This document shows, in pieces, positions 26,275 through 35,030 of a DNA stretch of 64,000 nucleotides. Position 1 is the first letter of the stretch; each line of letters starts with the position of its first letter. Where the stretch lies: assembly GCF_016907975.1 (NCBI RefSeq), contig NZ_JAFBCY010000002.1:682001-746000 (forward strand). Direction: 5' to 3'. The position numbers and the translations under genes were made by a program. The DNA comes from Methylopila capsulata. GTDB lineage: Bacteria; Pseudomonadota; Alphaproteobacteria; Rhizobiales; Methylopilaceae. Below the pieces are notes generated by a model. That model saw nothing but the letters and a program-made list of their open reading frames with translations, did not search any database and was not told the DNA's origin.

Positions 26275-27699
26275 TCAGGGCAGCTTCCGCACGAAGCGGA
26301 TGATGCGGCCGACCCAGGGGTTCGTCAAACGGTCGGCCACGTGGAGGATCGCCGCCCGCCGCGAAATCTCGCCGAGCGTGGGGTAAGGCAGCGTCAGGGA
26401 GGCGATCTCCGTCAAGGCCCATTTCTTCTGGACCGCCGCGGCCCACAGGTGGATGAGCTCGCCGGCCTGCTCGCCGGCGAGGCTCGCGCCGACCACCCGG
26501 CCGCGTCCGTCGGTGATGACCTTGAGATGGCCCGCGACCCGGCCTTCGGCCCGCGCCCGGTCGTTCTCGTGAAACGGCCAGCGCCATACGCCGATGGTCT
26601 TGTGCGCCGCGCGCGCGGCGTCCTCGTCGAGGCCCACGGTCGCGATCTCGGGATCGGTGAAGGTGACGCGCGGGATCGGCGTCGCGTCGAAGGCGGTCGG
26701 CAGACCGAACAGCGCCGCCCGCACCACGAGCCCGCCCTGGTGGCCGGCGACATGGGTGAAGTTCGGTCCGCCCGCGGCGTCCCCGGCGGCGTAGACGCGC
26801 CGGTTCGAGGTGCGCAGCGAACGGGACACCTTGAGCCCCGCCGGGGTGTGGCGGACGCCCGCCGCCTCGAGGCCGAGGTCGGCCAGCGCCGGCTTGCGGC
26901 CCGTGGCGATCAGCAGATGCGTGCCGGCGATCTCGCGCGGGCCGGCGCCCTCGTCGATCACCAGCGCCACGCCGTCCGCGACGCGCTTGGCGGCGACCAC
27001 CGTCACCCGTGCGTGCAGCGTGACGCCCTCGCGCTTCAGGGCGCCGAGCGTGTGCGCCACGATCTCGGGGTCTTCGCGGGCGAGCGGCGGGCCGGAGTCG
27101 ACGATCGTGACCTCGGAACCGAGGCGGCGGAAGGCCTGCCCGAGCTCGAGCCCGATGGGGCCGGCGCCGAGCACCAGCAGACGCTCCGGCAGCGCCGTCA
27201 GGCCGAACACGGTCTCGTTGGTCAGGTAGGGCACGGCGGCGAGCCCCGGCACCGGCGGGATCGCCGGACGCGAGCCGGTGGCGATCACCGTGCGCCGGGC
27301 GCGGATGCGCAAAGCCCCCGCCTCGACCGTGCGCGTGTCGACGAACCGGGCGGCGTCCCGCACCACGCGGACGCCGAGCGCCGTGTAGCGGGCCTCGGAG
27401 TCCGTCGGCGCGATGGTCGCGACGACGCCGTGGACGTGGGCCATGACGGCGGCGAAGTCGACCGTCATCTCCCCCGCTTTGACGCCGAAGGCGCCCGCGC
27501 AGCGGACCGCATGGGCGCGCTTCGCCGCGGCGATCAAGGCCTTCGAGGGCACGCAGCCGACGTTCAGGCAGTCGCCGCCCATCTCGCCCTTCTCGATGAG
27601 CACGACGGAAGCGCCGAGGCCGGCGGCCGAGGAGGCGATCGTCAGGCCGGCGGAGCCCGCGCCGATGACGCAGAGATCGGGCGTCAGGATGTCGCTCAC
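26275..27699 (-). CDS. FAD-dependent pyridine nucleotide-disulfide oxidoreductase (MerA-like)
   Basis: A 474-residue class-I flavoprotein disulfide reductase. Residues about 8-20 (DLCVIGAGSAGLTIA) bind FAD; the redox-active disulfide is in GGDCLNVGCVPSKALI; the NAD(P)H site is LLVLGAGPIGLELGQAFRRLG; the second FAD block is VYAAGDAAGGPNFTHVAGHQG. The C-terminal dimer domain has LPYPTLGE where glutathione and lipoamide reductases carry an active-site His-Pro; Tyr at this place recalls mercuric reductase. There is neither an N-terminal heavy-metal domain nor a C-terminal Cys pair, so true Hg(II) reductase activity is doubtful. GTG at 27699 overlaps the VTT gene stop (GTGA). Confidence 0.9.
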   Translation of the reverse strand: MSDILTPDLCVIGAGSAGLTIASSAAGLGASVVLIEKGEMGGDCLNVGCVPSKALIAAAKRAHAVRCAGAFGVKAGEMTVDFAAVMAHVHGVVATIAPTDSEARYTALGVRVVRDAARFVDTRTVEAGALRIRARRTVIATGSRPAIPPVPGLAAVPYLTNETVFGLTALPERLLVLGAGPIGLELGQAFRRLGSEVTIVDSGPPLAREDPEIVAHTLGALKREGVTLHARVTVVAAKRVADGVALVIDEGAGPREIAGTHLLIATGRKPALADLGLEAAGVRHTPAGLKVSRSLRTSNRRVYAAGDAAGGPNFTHVAGHQGGLVVRAALFGLPTAFDATPIPRVTFTDPEIATVGLDEDAARAAHKTIGVWRWPFHENDRARAEGRVAGHLKVITDGRGRVVGASLAGEQAGELIHLWAAAVQKKWALTEIASLTLPYPTLGEISRRAAILHVADRLTNPWVGRIIRFVRKLP

Positions 27700-28496
27700 G
27701 CGGCGGGCCCTTTGCGTCTGCGCAGGCGTTTCGCCGCGACCGGCAGCAGCGCGACGACCGCGAGGCCGCCGAGCGCCAGCAGGATCGGCGTCGAGACGAG
27801 GGTGGAGGGATCGAGCCGCGCCGCGCAGTCCGCGCCGCCGCGCGCGAGACAGGCGCCGCGGCGCTCCGCCTCCTGCGCCACGACGCCGCCAAGCCCGGCG
27901 CCGACGAAGGCGAAGGCGAAGGTTCCCGGCACGATGCCGAGCGCCGTCGCCGCGACGAAGGTCTTCAGCCGCACCCCGAGCGCGGCCGGCGCGAGGTTCA
28001 CCACGAAGAACGGAAACACCGGCGCGAGCCGGAGAAAAAGGAGATAGGCGAAGGCGTCCTCGCGAAACCCGTCGGCCAGCCGGGCGATCGCCCCCCTGGC
28101 GCGGGCGACGAGCGCGTCGCCGATCGCAGTGCGGGCGATCAGGAAGACGACGGTCGCGCCCACCGTGGCGGCGACGACGGCCAGCGCCCCGCCGAGGAGC
28201 CCGCCGAACAGGAAGCCGCCCGCCAGCGTGGCGACGAGCGCGCCGGGCAGCGACAGGGCGACAAGCGCCGCATAGACCACGACATAGGCGGCCGCGGCGA
28301 CCGCGCCGTTGTCCGCGACGAACCCCTGCAGCGCGCCGGCGTGGGCGACCAGCGCGTCGAACGACAGCAGCCGATGGACGCCTCCGGCGAGCGCTGCGGC
28401 GACGAGCGCGAGAAGAAGGATGACGGGCGCGAGCCGGCGCCAAAGCGGGCGCCTGGGCGAAGGCGTGTCGTCCAGCGGCTGGTCGGATGCGTCCAT
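27696..28496 (-). CDS. TVP38/TMEM64 (VTT/DedA-type) membrane protein
   Basis: A 266-residue polytopic protein of the VTT family. Helices are predicted near residues 25-45, 68-90, 95-120, 165-190 and 235-255. The family signature is seen in LPGALVATLAGGFLFGGLLGGALAVVAATVGATVVFLIARTAIG and in LLFLRLAPVFPFFVVNLAPAALGVRLKTF (the re-entrant F-P-N region), then GIVPGTFAFAFVGAGLG. VTT/DedA proteins act in membrane lipid movement or proton-coupled transport. It is the first gene of a coupled unit with the MerA-like flavoprotein, a pair seen in other bacteria; the joint function is unknown. Confidence 0.9.
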   Translation of the reverse strand: MDASDQPLDDTPSPRRPLWRRLAPVILLLALVAAALAGGVHRLLSFDALVAHAGALQGFVADNGAVAAAAYVVVYAALVALSLPGALVATLAGGFLFGGLLGGALAVVAATVGATVVFLIARTAIGDALVARARGAIARLADGFREDAFAYLLFLRLAPVFPFFVVNLAPAALGVRLKTFVAATALGIVPGTFAFAFVGAGLGGVVAQEAERRGACLARGGADCAARLDPSTLVSTPILLALGGLAVVALLPVAAKRLRRRKGPAA

Positions 28497-28631
28497 ACCG
28501 TCCTTATAGGCTGATCCGCCGCCCGCGCGAGACCCGTCGAGCGGTGGCGGCCGCGTTCACTTCGGCGTCAGAGAGAGGGCCGATCCGCCCCGCGGGGACC
28601 GGCGAACGTTCCGCGTTTCGCGCGACGCCGA

Positions 28632-28660
28632 TTGACTTCGACGGGGCCGGACCCTTATAA
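28632..28660 (+). promoter_or_regulatory. Sigma-70-type promoter of the rpmH operon
   Basis: TTGACT (28632-28637), 17 bases, TTATAA (28655-28660): a near-consensus housekeeping promoter, about 110 bases before rpmH. The rest of the 276-base gap between the VTT gene and rpmH shows no gene; GGAGAT precedes the GTG start of rpmH. Confidence 0.75.
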
Positions 28661-28772
28661 GCCGCCCCGTGCCGCGCCCGCGTCTGACGCGGGCCGTTTT
28701 GTTTTGGCCGCGCCGCGCCAGCTTCACGCCGGAGGGCGGGGCGGAACGGTCGCGACGACCGGAGATAGACCC

Positions 28773-28907
28773 GTGAAACGGACCTACCAGCCCAGCAAGC
28801 TCGTTCGCAAGCGCCGCCACGGCTTCCGCTCGCGGATGGCGACGGTCGGCGGCCGCAAGGTGATCGCAGCCCGCCGCGCCAAGGGCCGCAAGCGCCTCAG
28901 CGCCTGA
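28773..28907 (+). CDS. rpmH: 50S ribosomal protein L34
   Basis: A 44-residue, Arg/Lys-rich protein matching L34 along its full length (starts [21 protein letters not shown] and ends KGRKRLSA). L34 is a late-assembly protein of the large ribosomal subunit. It begins with GTG at 28773, with GGAGAT at 28761-28766 as the ribosome site. First gene of the conserved rpmH-rnpA-yidC-engB cluster, driven by the strong promoter upstream. Confidence 0.98.
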   Translation: MKRTYQPSKLVRKRRHGFRSRMATVGGRKVIAARRAKGRKRLSA

Positions 28908-28947
28908 CGACGGCGGATGCGTCGCGCCGCCTCCGGCAGGGACGCCG

Positions 28948-29352
28948 ATGCCTAAGGTCGCGGACGGGCTCGATGTGATGCGCCGCCGCGCGGATTTCGT
29001 CGCGGCCACTCGCGACGCCGTGAAGATCGGCGGACCGCTCGTCGGCCTGCAGATGCGCGACCGCGGCGATCCCGCCGCGCCGCCCCGCGTGGGCTTTACC
29101 GTGACGAAGCGCGTCGGCGGCGCCGTCGAGCGCAACCGCATGAAGCGGCGGCTCCGGGTCGCCGCGCGGCTGGCGATCGCGCCCTCGGCGCGGCCCGGCT
29201 GCGACTATGTGCTCGTCGCCCGGCGCGCGGTGCTGGACGCCGAGTTCGCCCGCATCGTACGAGACCTCGGCGACGCCCTGCGCCGCGCCCATGGACGGGC
29301 CGACCGCGGCCCATCGGACCGCGCGTCCGCCGCCCCTCCCCCGCCTGCCTGA
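28948..29352 (+). CDS. rnpA: Ribonuclease P protein component
   Basis: A 134-residue basic protein. The family block RNR is present in [23 protein letters not shown], and the strand [10 protein letters not shown] and [26 protein letters not shown] follow the known RnpA order. It binds the RNase P RNA and helps process tRNA 5' ends. It lies 40 bases after rpmH. ATG at 28948 is used; the C-terminus has a short Pro/Ala-rich tail. It overlaps no neighbour, and yidC begins 20 bases later. Confidence 0.95.
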   Translation: MPKVADGLDVMRRRADFVAATRDAVKIGGPLVGLQMRDRGDPAAPPRVGFTVTKRVGGAVERNRMKRRLRVAARLAIAPSARPGCDYVLVARRAVLDAEFARIVRDLGDALRRAHGRADRGPSDRASAAPPPPA

Positions 29353-29372
29353 GGACCGCCCCAAAGCGGACG

Positions 29373-31217
29373 ATGATGGACAACCGCAACACAATCCTCG
29401 CGATCGCGCTTTCGGCGCTGGTTCTCATCGGCTGGCAGTTCTTCTTCGCGAAGCCGCAGATCGACGCCCAGCGCCAGCAGCAGGCGACCCAGCAGGCGCT
29501 GACCGCGGACAAGAGCGACGCGGCTCAGCCCGGCGCCGCCAACGCGCCGCAGCCCGGCGGCCAGGCCGCGCCCAACGCGCCGGCCAAGACCCGCGAAGGC
29601 GCGCTGCGGGACAGCCCGCGCATCCCGATCGACGCCGAGCGCCTGCACGGCTCGATCGCGCTGATCGGCGGCCGCGTCGACGACGTGACGCTCAAGGACT
29701 ACCGCGAGACGGTGGACCCGAAGAGCCCCGAGATCGTGCTGTTCGCGCCGATCGGCAGCCCGCAGCCCTATTACGCCGAGTTCGGCTTCGTGAACGCGCC
29801 GGGCGGCCAGGTTCCGCTCCCCAACGCGCAGACCGAGTGGAAGGCCGAGAGCCAGGGCCCGCTTACCTCGCAGACGCCTGCGGTGCTGACCTGGGACAAC
29901 GGCCAGGGCCTGACCTTCCGCCGCACCATCTCGGTCGACAAGGACTACCTCTTCACGGTGAGGGACGAGGTCGCGAACGCGGCCGGCGGCCAGCCCGCGA
30001 CGCTCTATCCCTACGCGCTGATCTCCCGCCACGGCGAGCCGCACATCTCCGGCTACTACGTGCTGTTCGAGGGCCTGATCGGCGTCATGGGCGACCAGGG
30101 CCTGCAGGAGCTCGCCTACAAGAAGATCACCGACGACGGCCCGCGCACCTTCCGTCCGACCGGCGGCTGGCTCGGCATCACCGACAAGTACTGGGCGGCC
30201 GCCCTCGTGCCGCCGCAGGACAAGCCCTACAACGCCCGCTTCGCCGCGACGACGGACGGCGGCAAGACCTACCAGACCGACTACCTGCTCGATCCGATGA
30301 CGGTGCAGCCCGGCGCGACCGCCGCGGTCGCCGGCCAGCTCTTCGCCGGCGCCAAGCAGGTGTCGGTGATCGACGCCTACGAGAACAGCCCGAGCTGGTG
30401 GCAGAAGGCGCTCGGCGCCCAGACCGCCGACCGCGCCGGCATCCAGCGCTTCGAGCTGATGATCGACTGGGGCTGGTTCCACTTCATCACCAAGCCGATG
30501 TTCTACGCGCTCGACTTCTTCTACAAGATGGTCGGCAACTTCGGCATCGCGATCCTGATCGTCACGGTGATCCTGAAGCTGTTCTTCTTCCCGCTGGCCA
30601 ACAAGTCTTACGTCTCGATGTCGAAGATGAAGCTGGTGCAGCCCGAGATGGCCCGCATCCGCGAGCGCTTCAAGGACGACAAGGTCAAGCAGCAGCAGGA
30701 GCTGATGGAGCTCTACAAGAAGGAGAAGATCAACCCGCTGGCCGGCTGCCTGCCGGTGGTGGTGCAGATCCCCGTCTTCTTCGCGCTCTACAAGGTGCTG
30801 TTCATCACCATCGAGATGCGGCACGCGCCGTTCTTCGGCTGGATCCACGACCTCGCGGCGCCGGATCCCACGTCGCTGTTCAACCTGTTCGGCCTGCTGC
30901 CCTACGACGTGCCGCACTTCCTGATGATCGGCGTCTGGCCGCTGATCATGGGCGTCACGATGTTCCTGCAGATGCGCCTCAACCCGGCGCCCGCCGACCC
31001 GGCGCAGCAGATGGTGTTCACCTGGATGCCGGTGTTCTTCACCTTCCTGCTGGCCTCGTTCCCGGCGGGCCTGGTGATCTACTGGAGCTGGAACAACTTC
31101 CTGTCGATCGTGCAGCAGGCGCTGATCATGAAGCGGCAGGGCGTGAAGATCGACCTGCTGGGCAACGTGCTCGACACCTTCAAACGCAAGAAGCCAACGG
31201 ACGCGGCGAAGGGCTGA
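29373..31217 (+). CDS. yidC: Membrane protein insertase YidC
   Basis: A 614-residue YidC of the Gram-negative type. The N-terminal signal-anchor helix ([19 protein letters not shown]) is followed by a Gln/Ala-rich linker, a large periplasmic beta domain (about residues 75-350), then the conserved Oxa1 core with [24 protein letters not shown] split over two helices, the cytoplasmic hairpin [20 protein letters not shown], and helices to about residue 590. It inserts membrane proteins alone or with SecYEG; secA is also in this window. Two adjacent ATGs (29373, 29376) are possible starts. Confidence 0.97.
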   Translation: MMDNRNTILAIALSALVLIGWQFFFAKPQIDAQRQQQATQQALTADKSDAAQPGAANAPQPGGQAAPNAPAKTREGALRDSPRIPIDAERLHGSIALIGGRVDDVTLKDYRETVDPKSPEIVLFAPIGSPQPYYAEFGFVNAPGGQVPLPNAQTEWKAESQGPLTSQTPAVLTWDNGQGLTFRRTISVDKDYLFTVRDEVANAAGGQPATLYPYALISRHGEPHISGYYVLFEGLIGVMGDQGLQELAYKKITDDGPRTFRPTGGWLGITDKYWAAALVPPQDKPYNARFAATTDGGKTYQTDYLLDPMTVQPGATAAVAGQLFAGAKQVSVIDAYENSPSWWQKALGAQTADRAGIQRFELMIDWGWFHFITKPMFYALDFFYKMVGNFGIAILIVTVILKLFFFPLANKSYVSMSKMKLVQPEMARIRERFKDDKVKQQQELMELYKKEKINPLAGCLPVVVQIPVFFALYKVLFITIEMRHAPFFGWIHDLAAPDPTSLFNLFGLLPYDVPHFLMIGVWPLIMGVTMFLQMRLNPAPADPAQQMVFTWMPVFFTFLLASFPAGLVIYWSWNNFLSIVQQALIMKRQGVKIDLLGNVLDTFKRKKPTDAAKG

Positions 31218-31243
31218 CGCCCTTCGCCCGCGCCCCGGATCCG

Positions 31244-31891
31244 ATGACGGACGAGCCCGCCGAAGACCCCTTCCTCGACATCGGCCGGCGGCTGTTCGCC
31301 GGTCCGTGCGATTTCGTGATGGGGGCCGCCCGCCTCGAGCAGCTGCCGGCGATGGACCGGCCCGAGATCGCTCTCGCCGGGCGGTCCAACGTCGGCAAGT
31401 CGAGCCTCGTCAACGCCCTCACCGGCCGCAAGACGCTGGCGAAGACCTCGAACACCCCCGGCCGCACCCAGCAGCTCAACTACTTCGACCTCGGCGGGCA
31501 GGCCTACCTCGTCGACATGCCGGGTTACGGCTACGCCCAGGCGCCGGTCGATCAGGTGCGGAAGTGGACCGGCCTGGTGAAGTCCTACCTGCGCGGCCGC
31601 GCGAGCCTCGCCCGGGTGCTGCTGCTGATCGACGGCCGCCATGGCCTGAAGACCGTGGACGGCGACGTGCTCGACCTGCTCGACCAGAGCGCGACCTCCT
31701 ACCAGATCGTGCTGACGAAGCTCGACCAGGTGAAGCTCGGCGAGCGCGAGGCGCGCATGGCGGAGACGCTCGACGCGCTCAAGCGCCGGCCCGCGGCCTA
31801 TCCCGAGATCCTGGTCACCTCGAGCCGCGAAGGCCTCGGCCTCGCCGAGACCCGCGCGACCATGGCCCGGCTGATCTCCGAGCGCCGCTGA
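31244..31891 (+). CDS. engB: Ribosome biogenesis GTPase YihA/YsxC/EngB
   Basis: A 215-residue GTPase of the EngB type. G1 is GRSNVGKSS (about residues 46-54), the switch region NTPGRTQQLNYF, G3 DMPGYGYA, G4 TKLDQ and G5 SSRE. EngB is needed for late assembly of the 50S subunit. It starts 26 bases after yidC and ends 6 bases before a convergent kinase gene. The argB gene often found next in alphaproteobacteria is absent here. Confidence 0.96.
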   Translation: MTDEPAEDPFLDIGRRLFAGPCDFVMGAARLEQLPAMDRPEIALAGRSNVGKSSLVNALTGRKTLAKTSNTPGRTQQLNYFDLGGQAYLVDMPGYGYAQAPVDQVRKWTGLVKSYLRGRASLARVLLLIDGRHGLKTVDGDVLDLLDQSATSYQIVLTKLDQVKLGEREARMAETLDALKRRPAAYPEILVTSSREGLGLAETRATMARLISERR

Positions 31892-31897
31892 ACCGCC

Positions 31898-32950
31898 TCA
31901 GGCGGGGAACGCCAGCATCACCCGGGTGCCGTTGTGCGCCGCGTCGCGCTCCAGGCGGGAGTGGATGCCCTGCGCCATGGTGCGGATGATCTTCTGGCCA
32001 AGGCCGGTGCCGCGGGGCGCGGCCTCGTCGTTCATGCCGACGCCGTCGTCCTCGACCACCAGCGTCAGCATCGCGCCGTCCTGGCGGAGCTGCACGCGCA
32101 CCTCGCCCTCCTCGCCGGGCGCGTAGGCGTATTTGAAGGCGTTGGTGACGAGCTCCGTCACGATCACGCCGAGCGAGACGGCGCGGTCGGTCGCGACCTT
32201 CACCGGCGCCACCGCGAGCGAGATGCGGTGCGGCCGCTCGACCGTGCGCAGCGTGCTGGCGAGTTCCTCCGCGAGGCCGACGAGGTAGTCCGACATGTTG
32301 ACGACGCGCACGTCGTCGGAGGTGTAGAGCCGCCGGTGGATCTGGGCGATCGCCATGATCCGCGCCTCGGTCTCGCGCATCATGTCGCGCGCCGGGCCGT
32401 CCGGGATCGAGCCCGCCTGCAGGTGCACGAAGGCGGAGACCAGCTGCAGGCTGTTGCCGACGCGGTGGTTGACCTCGCGCAGCAGCGTCTCGGCGCGGTC
32501 CCGGGCCTCGACGACCGCCCGTTCCGCGGCTTCCTTCAGGCGGCGCATCTCGACCTGTTCGATCGCCTGGGCGATCGAGGCGCGCAGCAGGTCCAGGAAC
32601 TCGCCGCCGACGTCCTTGATGACGTAGTCCACCGCGCCGGCCTTCAGCGCGGCGATCGCGACCCGGCCTTCGTCCGTGCCGGTCACGTAGATCACCGGCG
32701 GCGAGTTCGGCAGCGTCTTGATGGCGGGCAGAAGGTCGAGCCCGGTCTCGCCGGCGAGGAAGTGGTCGAGAGCGATCACGTCGAACCGCTCGGCGGTCAG
32801 CAGCGTCAGCCCTTCCGCGCAGGTCGCGACCGCCCGCACGTCGTAGCCGGCGCGCGTGAGGTCGCGGCTGACGAGACGGGCGAGCCCCGCATCGTCCTCG
32901 ATGTAGAGGATGCGCCGCGCCCCCGGAAGGGACGCGCTGTCTGGGCTCAT
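31898..32950 (-). CDS. Receiver domain fused to HisKA_2-type histidine kinase
   Basis: A 350-residue soluble protein. Residues about 13-125 are a receiver domain: acidic pair in YIEDDAG, phospho-acceptor Asp in DVIALDHFLAGETG, VTGTDEG and Lys in YVIKDVGG. Residues about 155-350 are a HisKA_2/HWE-like kinase with His in LLREVNHRVGNSLQLVSAFVHLQ and ATP motifs ELVTNAFKYAY, EDDGVGMN and GTGLGQKII. This kinase class often feeds the PhyR general-stress pathway in alphaproteobacteria. It is the last of three coupled genes (ATGA overlap at 32947-32950), so it may receive phosphate from the upstream kinase or receiver. Confidence 0.92.
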   Translation of the reverse strand: MSPDSASLPGARRILYIEDDAGLARLVSRDLTRAGYDVRAVATCAEGLTLLTAERFDVIALDHFLAGETGLDLLPAIKTLPNSPPVIYVTGTDEGRVAIAALKAGAVDYVIKDVGGEFLDLLRASIAQAIEQVEMRRLKEAAERAVVEARDRAETLLREVNHRVGNSLQLVSAFVHLQAGSIPDGPARDMMRETEARIMAIAQIHRRLYTSDDVRVVNMSDYLVGLAEELASTLRTVERPHRISLAVAPVKVATDRAVSLGVIVTELVTNAFKYAYAPGEEGEVRVQLRQDGAMLTLVVEDDGVGMNDEAAPRGTGLGQKIIRTMAQGIHSRLERDAAHNGTRVMLAFPA

Positions 32951-33375
32951 GCGTCGGGAACCTGCATGACGGAGAGGAACAGACCGAGCTGGCGGATCGC
33001 CGTGGCGAAGGTCTCGTAGTCGACCGGCTTGGTGATGTAGACGTTGCAGCCGAGGTCGTAGCAGCGCTGGATCTCGACCTTGTCGTCGGTGGTGGTGAGC
33101 ACGATCACCGGCGCGCGCTTCAGGCGCTCGTGGGCCTTCAGCACGGTCAGGATGTCGATCCCGGTCATGTCCGGGAGGTTGAGATCGAGCAGGATCAGCA
33201 TCGGCCCGTTGGCCGCCGCCTCCTGCGACTGCAGGAAGGCGAGCGCCGAGGTGCCGTCGGCGAAGTGGCGGATCTCGTTGTTGACGCCCGCGCGTCGGAC
33301 GTTCTTCTCGATCAGGCGGGCGTGACCCCCGTCGTCCTCGATCATCACGATGGTCACGGGGCGCTGCGTGTTCAT
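32947..33375 (-). CDS. Single-domain response regulator
   Basis: A 142-residue CheY/Rcp-like receiver without an output domain. Acidic pair in IVMIEDDGGHARLIEKNVRRAG, phospho-acceptor Asp in LILLDLNLPDMTGIDIL, Thr in VLTTTDD and Lys in YITKPVDYETF are all present. Proteins with this exact pattern sit beside bacteriophytochrome- or CHASE3-type kinases and act as shuttles in a phosphorelay. It overlaps both neighbours by ATGA, so kinase, receiver and receiver-kinase should be made in fixed proportion. Confidence 0.95.
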   Translation of the reverse strand: MNTQRPVTIVMIEDDGGHARLIEKNVRRAGVNNEIRHFADGTSALAFLQSQEAAANGPMLILLDLNLPDMTGIDILTVLKAHERLKRAPVIVLTTTDDKVEIQRCYDLGCNVYITKPVDYETFATAIRQLGLFLSVMQVPDA

Positions 33376-34874
33376 GCTGCCTGGCTTTCGGACTGGGGCC
33401 GATAGACGGCCGGGAAGGTCAGATGGAAGGTCGAGCCTCGGCCCGGCTCGGAGTCCAGTCGGATCGAGCCGCCGAGGCGGCGCACCGTCGCGCGCACGAA
33501 GGCGAGGCCGAGCCCTTCGCCCGGCTGGTCCTGGGCGCCCGCGCGGCGGAACAGCTCGAACACGCGCTCATGGTCCTTGGCGTCGATGCCGCGCCCGTTG
33601 TCCTCGATCGAAAAATCCACGAACGCCCCCCGGCGTCGGCCCGAGACCACGATGCGGCCCGGGCGCGAGCGATCGAGGTACTTTACCGCGTTTTCGATCA
33701 GGTTCTGCATGATCTGCTCGATGGCGAGCCGGTCCGACACGAGGACCGGCAGGCCGGCGGCCGCCACGATCTCCGCGTTCGCCGCGGCGGTCTGCTGGTG
33801 CATCGTCGAGGCGATCGCCGTCACCATGTCGGCGATCGAGATCGTCTCCGGCGTCACCACACGGCGCCCCTCCCGCGACAGCTTGAGGATCGCGTTGATC
33901 AGCCGATCCATCTTGGACGTCGAGGTGCGGATGAAGCCGATGGCTTCCGGCAGGTCCTCCTCCACCGCAAGCCTGGCCTCGGGCCTGAGCAGCTCGGGGG
34001 CGCCTTCCGCGATCGCGTCGAACTGCTCCTTGAGCTCCTTGCGGGCCGCATCCAGCTCGCTGGTGAAGCCCATCACATTCACGAGCGGGGCGCGCAGGTC
34101 GTGGCTTACGATGTAGGCGAAGCGCTGGATTTCCTGGTTGGCGCTGACGAGCTCCGACGTGCGTTCGGCGACCGCCGCCTCGAGCCCTTCGTTGGCCGCC
34201 TTGAGCTCGGCCTGGGCGGCCTTGATCTCTCTGGCCTGCCGGCGCACCAGCAGCTGGGCGCCGTAGGCGAGGCCCGCCGCCAGCAGCAGGCCGAGCAGCA
34301 CCACCGCGAGCTGCCACCGGGCGCTCAGATCGGACGCCGCGGAGCGCTCGGCGAACTGCGCGTCCTCGTGCGCGACCATCTCGTCCGCGATCCGGCGCAC
34401 GGCGATCATCGCCTCCCGGCCGCGGTCGGTCTTCACCAGCGCCAGCGCCTCATCCCGCCGGCCCTGCCGCTGAAGCGCGACGGTTTCGGCGAGCTCCTCA
34501 AGCTTGGCGGCGACGGCCTTCAGCAAGGCGTCCGCCCGCTCGCGCTGCACGCCTTCGGACGGGCCGGCGAGCGCCAGAACCCGCTCGGTCCGCTTGGAGC
34601 GATCCGCCAGCGCCGCGTCGTAGGGCGCGAGGTAGGCGACGTCGTCCGTCAGCAGATAGCCGCGCTGGCCGGTCTCCGCGTTCTGAGCGAGCACCAGCAT
34701 GCGTCGGACCTCGGCGCGGAACTCGAGCGTCTGCGCGATCTGATCGCTGAAGGCGGCGTTCCGCTGGGCGAGCCAAATCGAGGACCCGCCCACGGCGACG
34801 AGAGCCGCGAAGCCGAGGAGCAGGAGAAGAACCTCCTTGCGGTCGGTCAGAGCGCCCGAATGCGCAGTCGCCAT
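33372..34874 (-). CDS. CHASE3-domain membrane histidine kinase
   Basis: A 500-residue kinase. Two transmembrane helices (about residues 12-32 and 186-206) flank a periplasmic CHASE3 domain, recognised by MLVLAQNAETGQRGYLLTDD and its Tyr-Leu-Pro-Tyr-like follow-up VAYLAPYDAA. A coiled-coil linker (about 215-245) leads to HisKA with His in FAYIVSHDLRAPLVNVMGFTSEL and a HATPase domain with ENAVKYLDRS, DNGRGID and GEGLGLAFVRATVRRLGGS. CHASE3 senses an unknown extracellular cue. First gene of the three-gene signalling operon; 156 bases without a gene separate it from the lytic transglycosylase. Confidence 0.94.
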   Translation of the reverse strand: MATAHSGALTDRKEVLLLLLGFAALVAVGGSSIWLAQRNAAFSDQIAQTLEFRAEVRRMLVLAQNAETGQRGYLLTDDVAYLAPYDAALADRSKRTERVLALAGPSEGVQRERADALLKAVAAKLEELAETVALQRQGRRDEALALVKTDRGREAMIAVRRIADEMVAHEDAQFAERSAASDLSARWQLAVVLLGLLLAAGLAYGAQLLVRRQAREIKAAQAELKAANEGLEAAVAERTSELVSANQEIQRFAYIVSHDLRAPLVNVMGFTSELDAARKELKEQFDAIAEGAPELLRPEARLAVEEDLPEAIGFIRTSTSKMDRLINAILKLSREGRRVVTPETISIADMVTAIASTMHQQTAAANAEIVAAAGLPVLVSDRLAIEQIMQNLIENAVKYLDRSRPGRIVVSGRRRGAFVDFSIEDNGRGIDAKDHERVFELFRRAGAQDQPGEGLGLAFVRATVRRLGGSIRLDSEPGRGSTFHLTFPAVYRPQSESQAA

Positions 34875-35030
34875 GTTCGCCTTGCGACGCGGTCTCGCGT
34901 CATTCCACGCGCATCGGCCCGGCTCACCGTCGACGTCGCGTTCATTGCCCCATCGTCACATGCCTTGCACAGCGCTCCCCGTCCAGACCGCCGGAGGCCG
35001 TCTAGGCATTTTTTCGTCTGACCGAAGCCT

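Noticed and set aside
26275-27699. Annotation of the flavoprotein as mercuric reductase (merA)
   Set aside because: It lacks the heavy-metal-associated domain and the C-terminal Cys pair, and no merR/T/P genes are nearby.
27715-28423. Plus-strand frame with very Arg-rich product opposite the VTT protein gene
   Set aside because: Extreme Arg/Ala/Pro composition without structure; opposite a membrane protein gene with clear family motifs.
34981-35020. Hairpin followed by a run of six T on the plus strand
   Set aside because: No plus-strand gene ends upstream of it, and the stem has mismatches; it is unlikely to be a real terminator.
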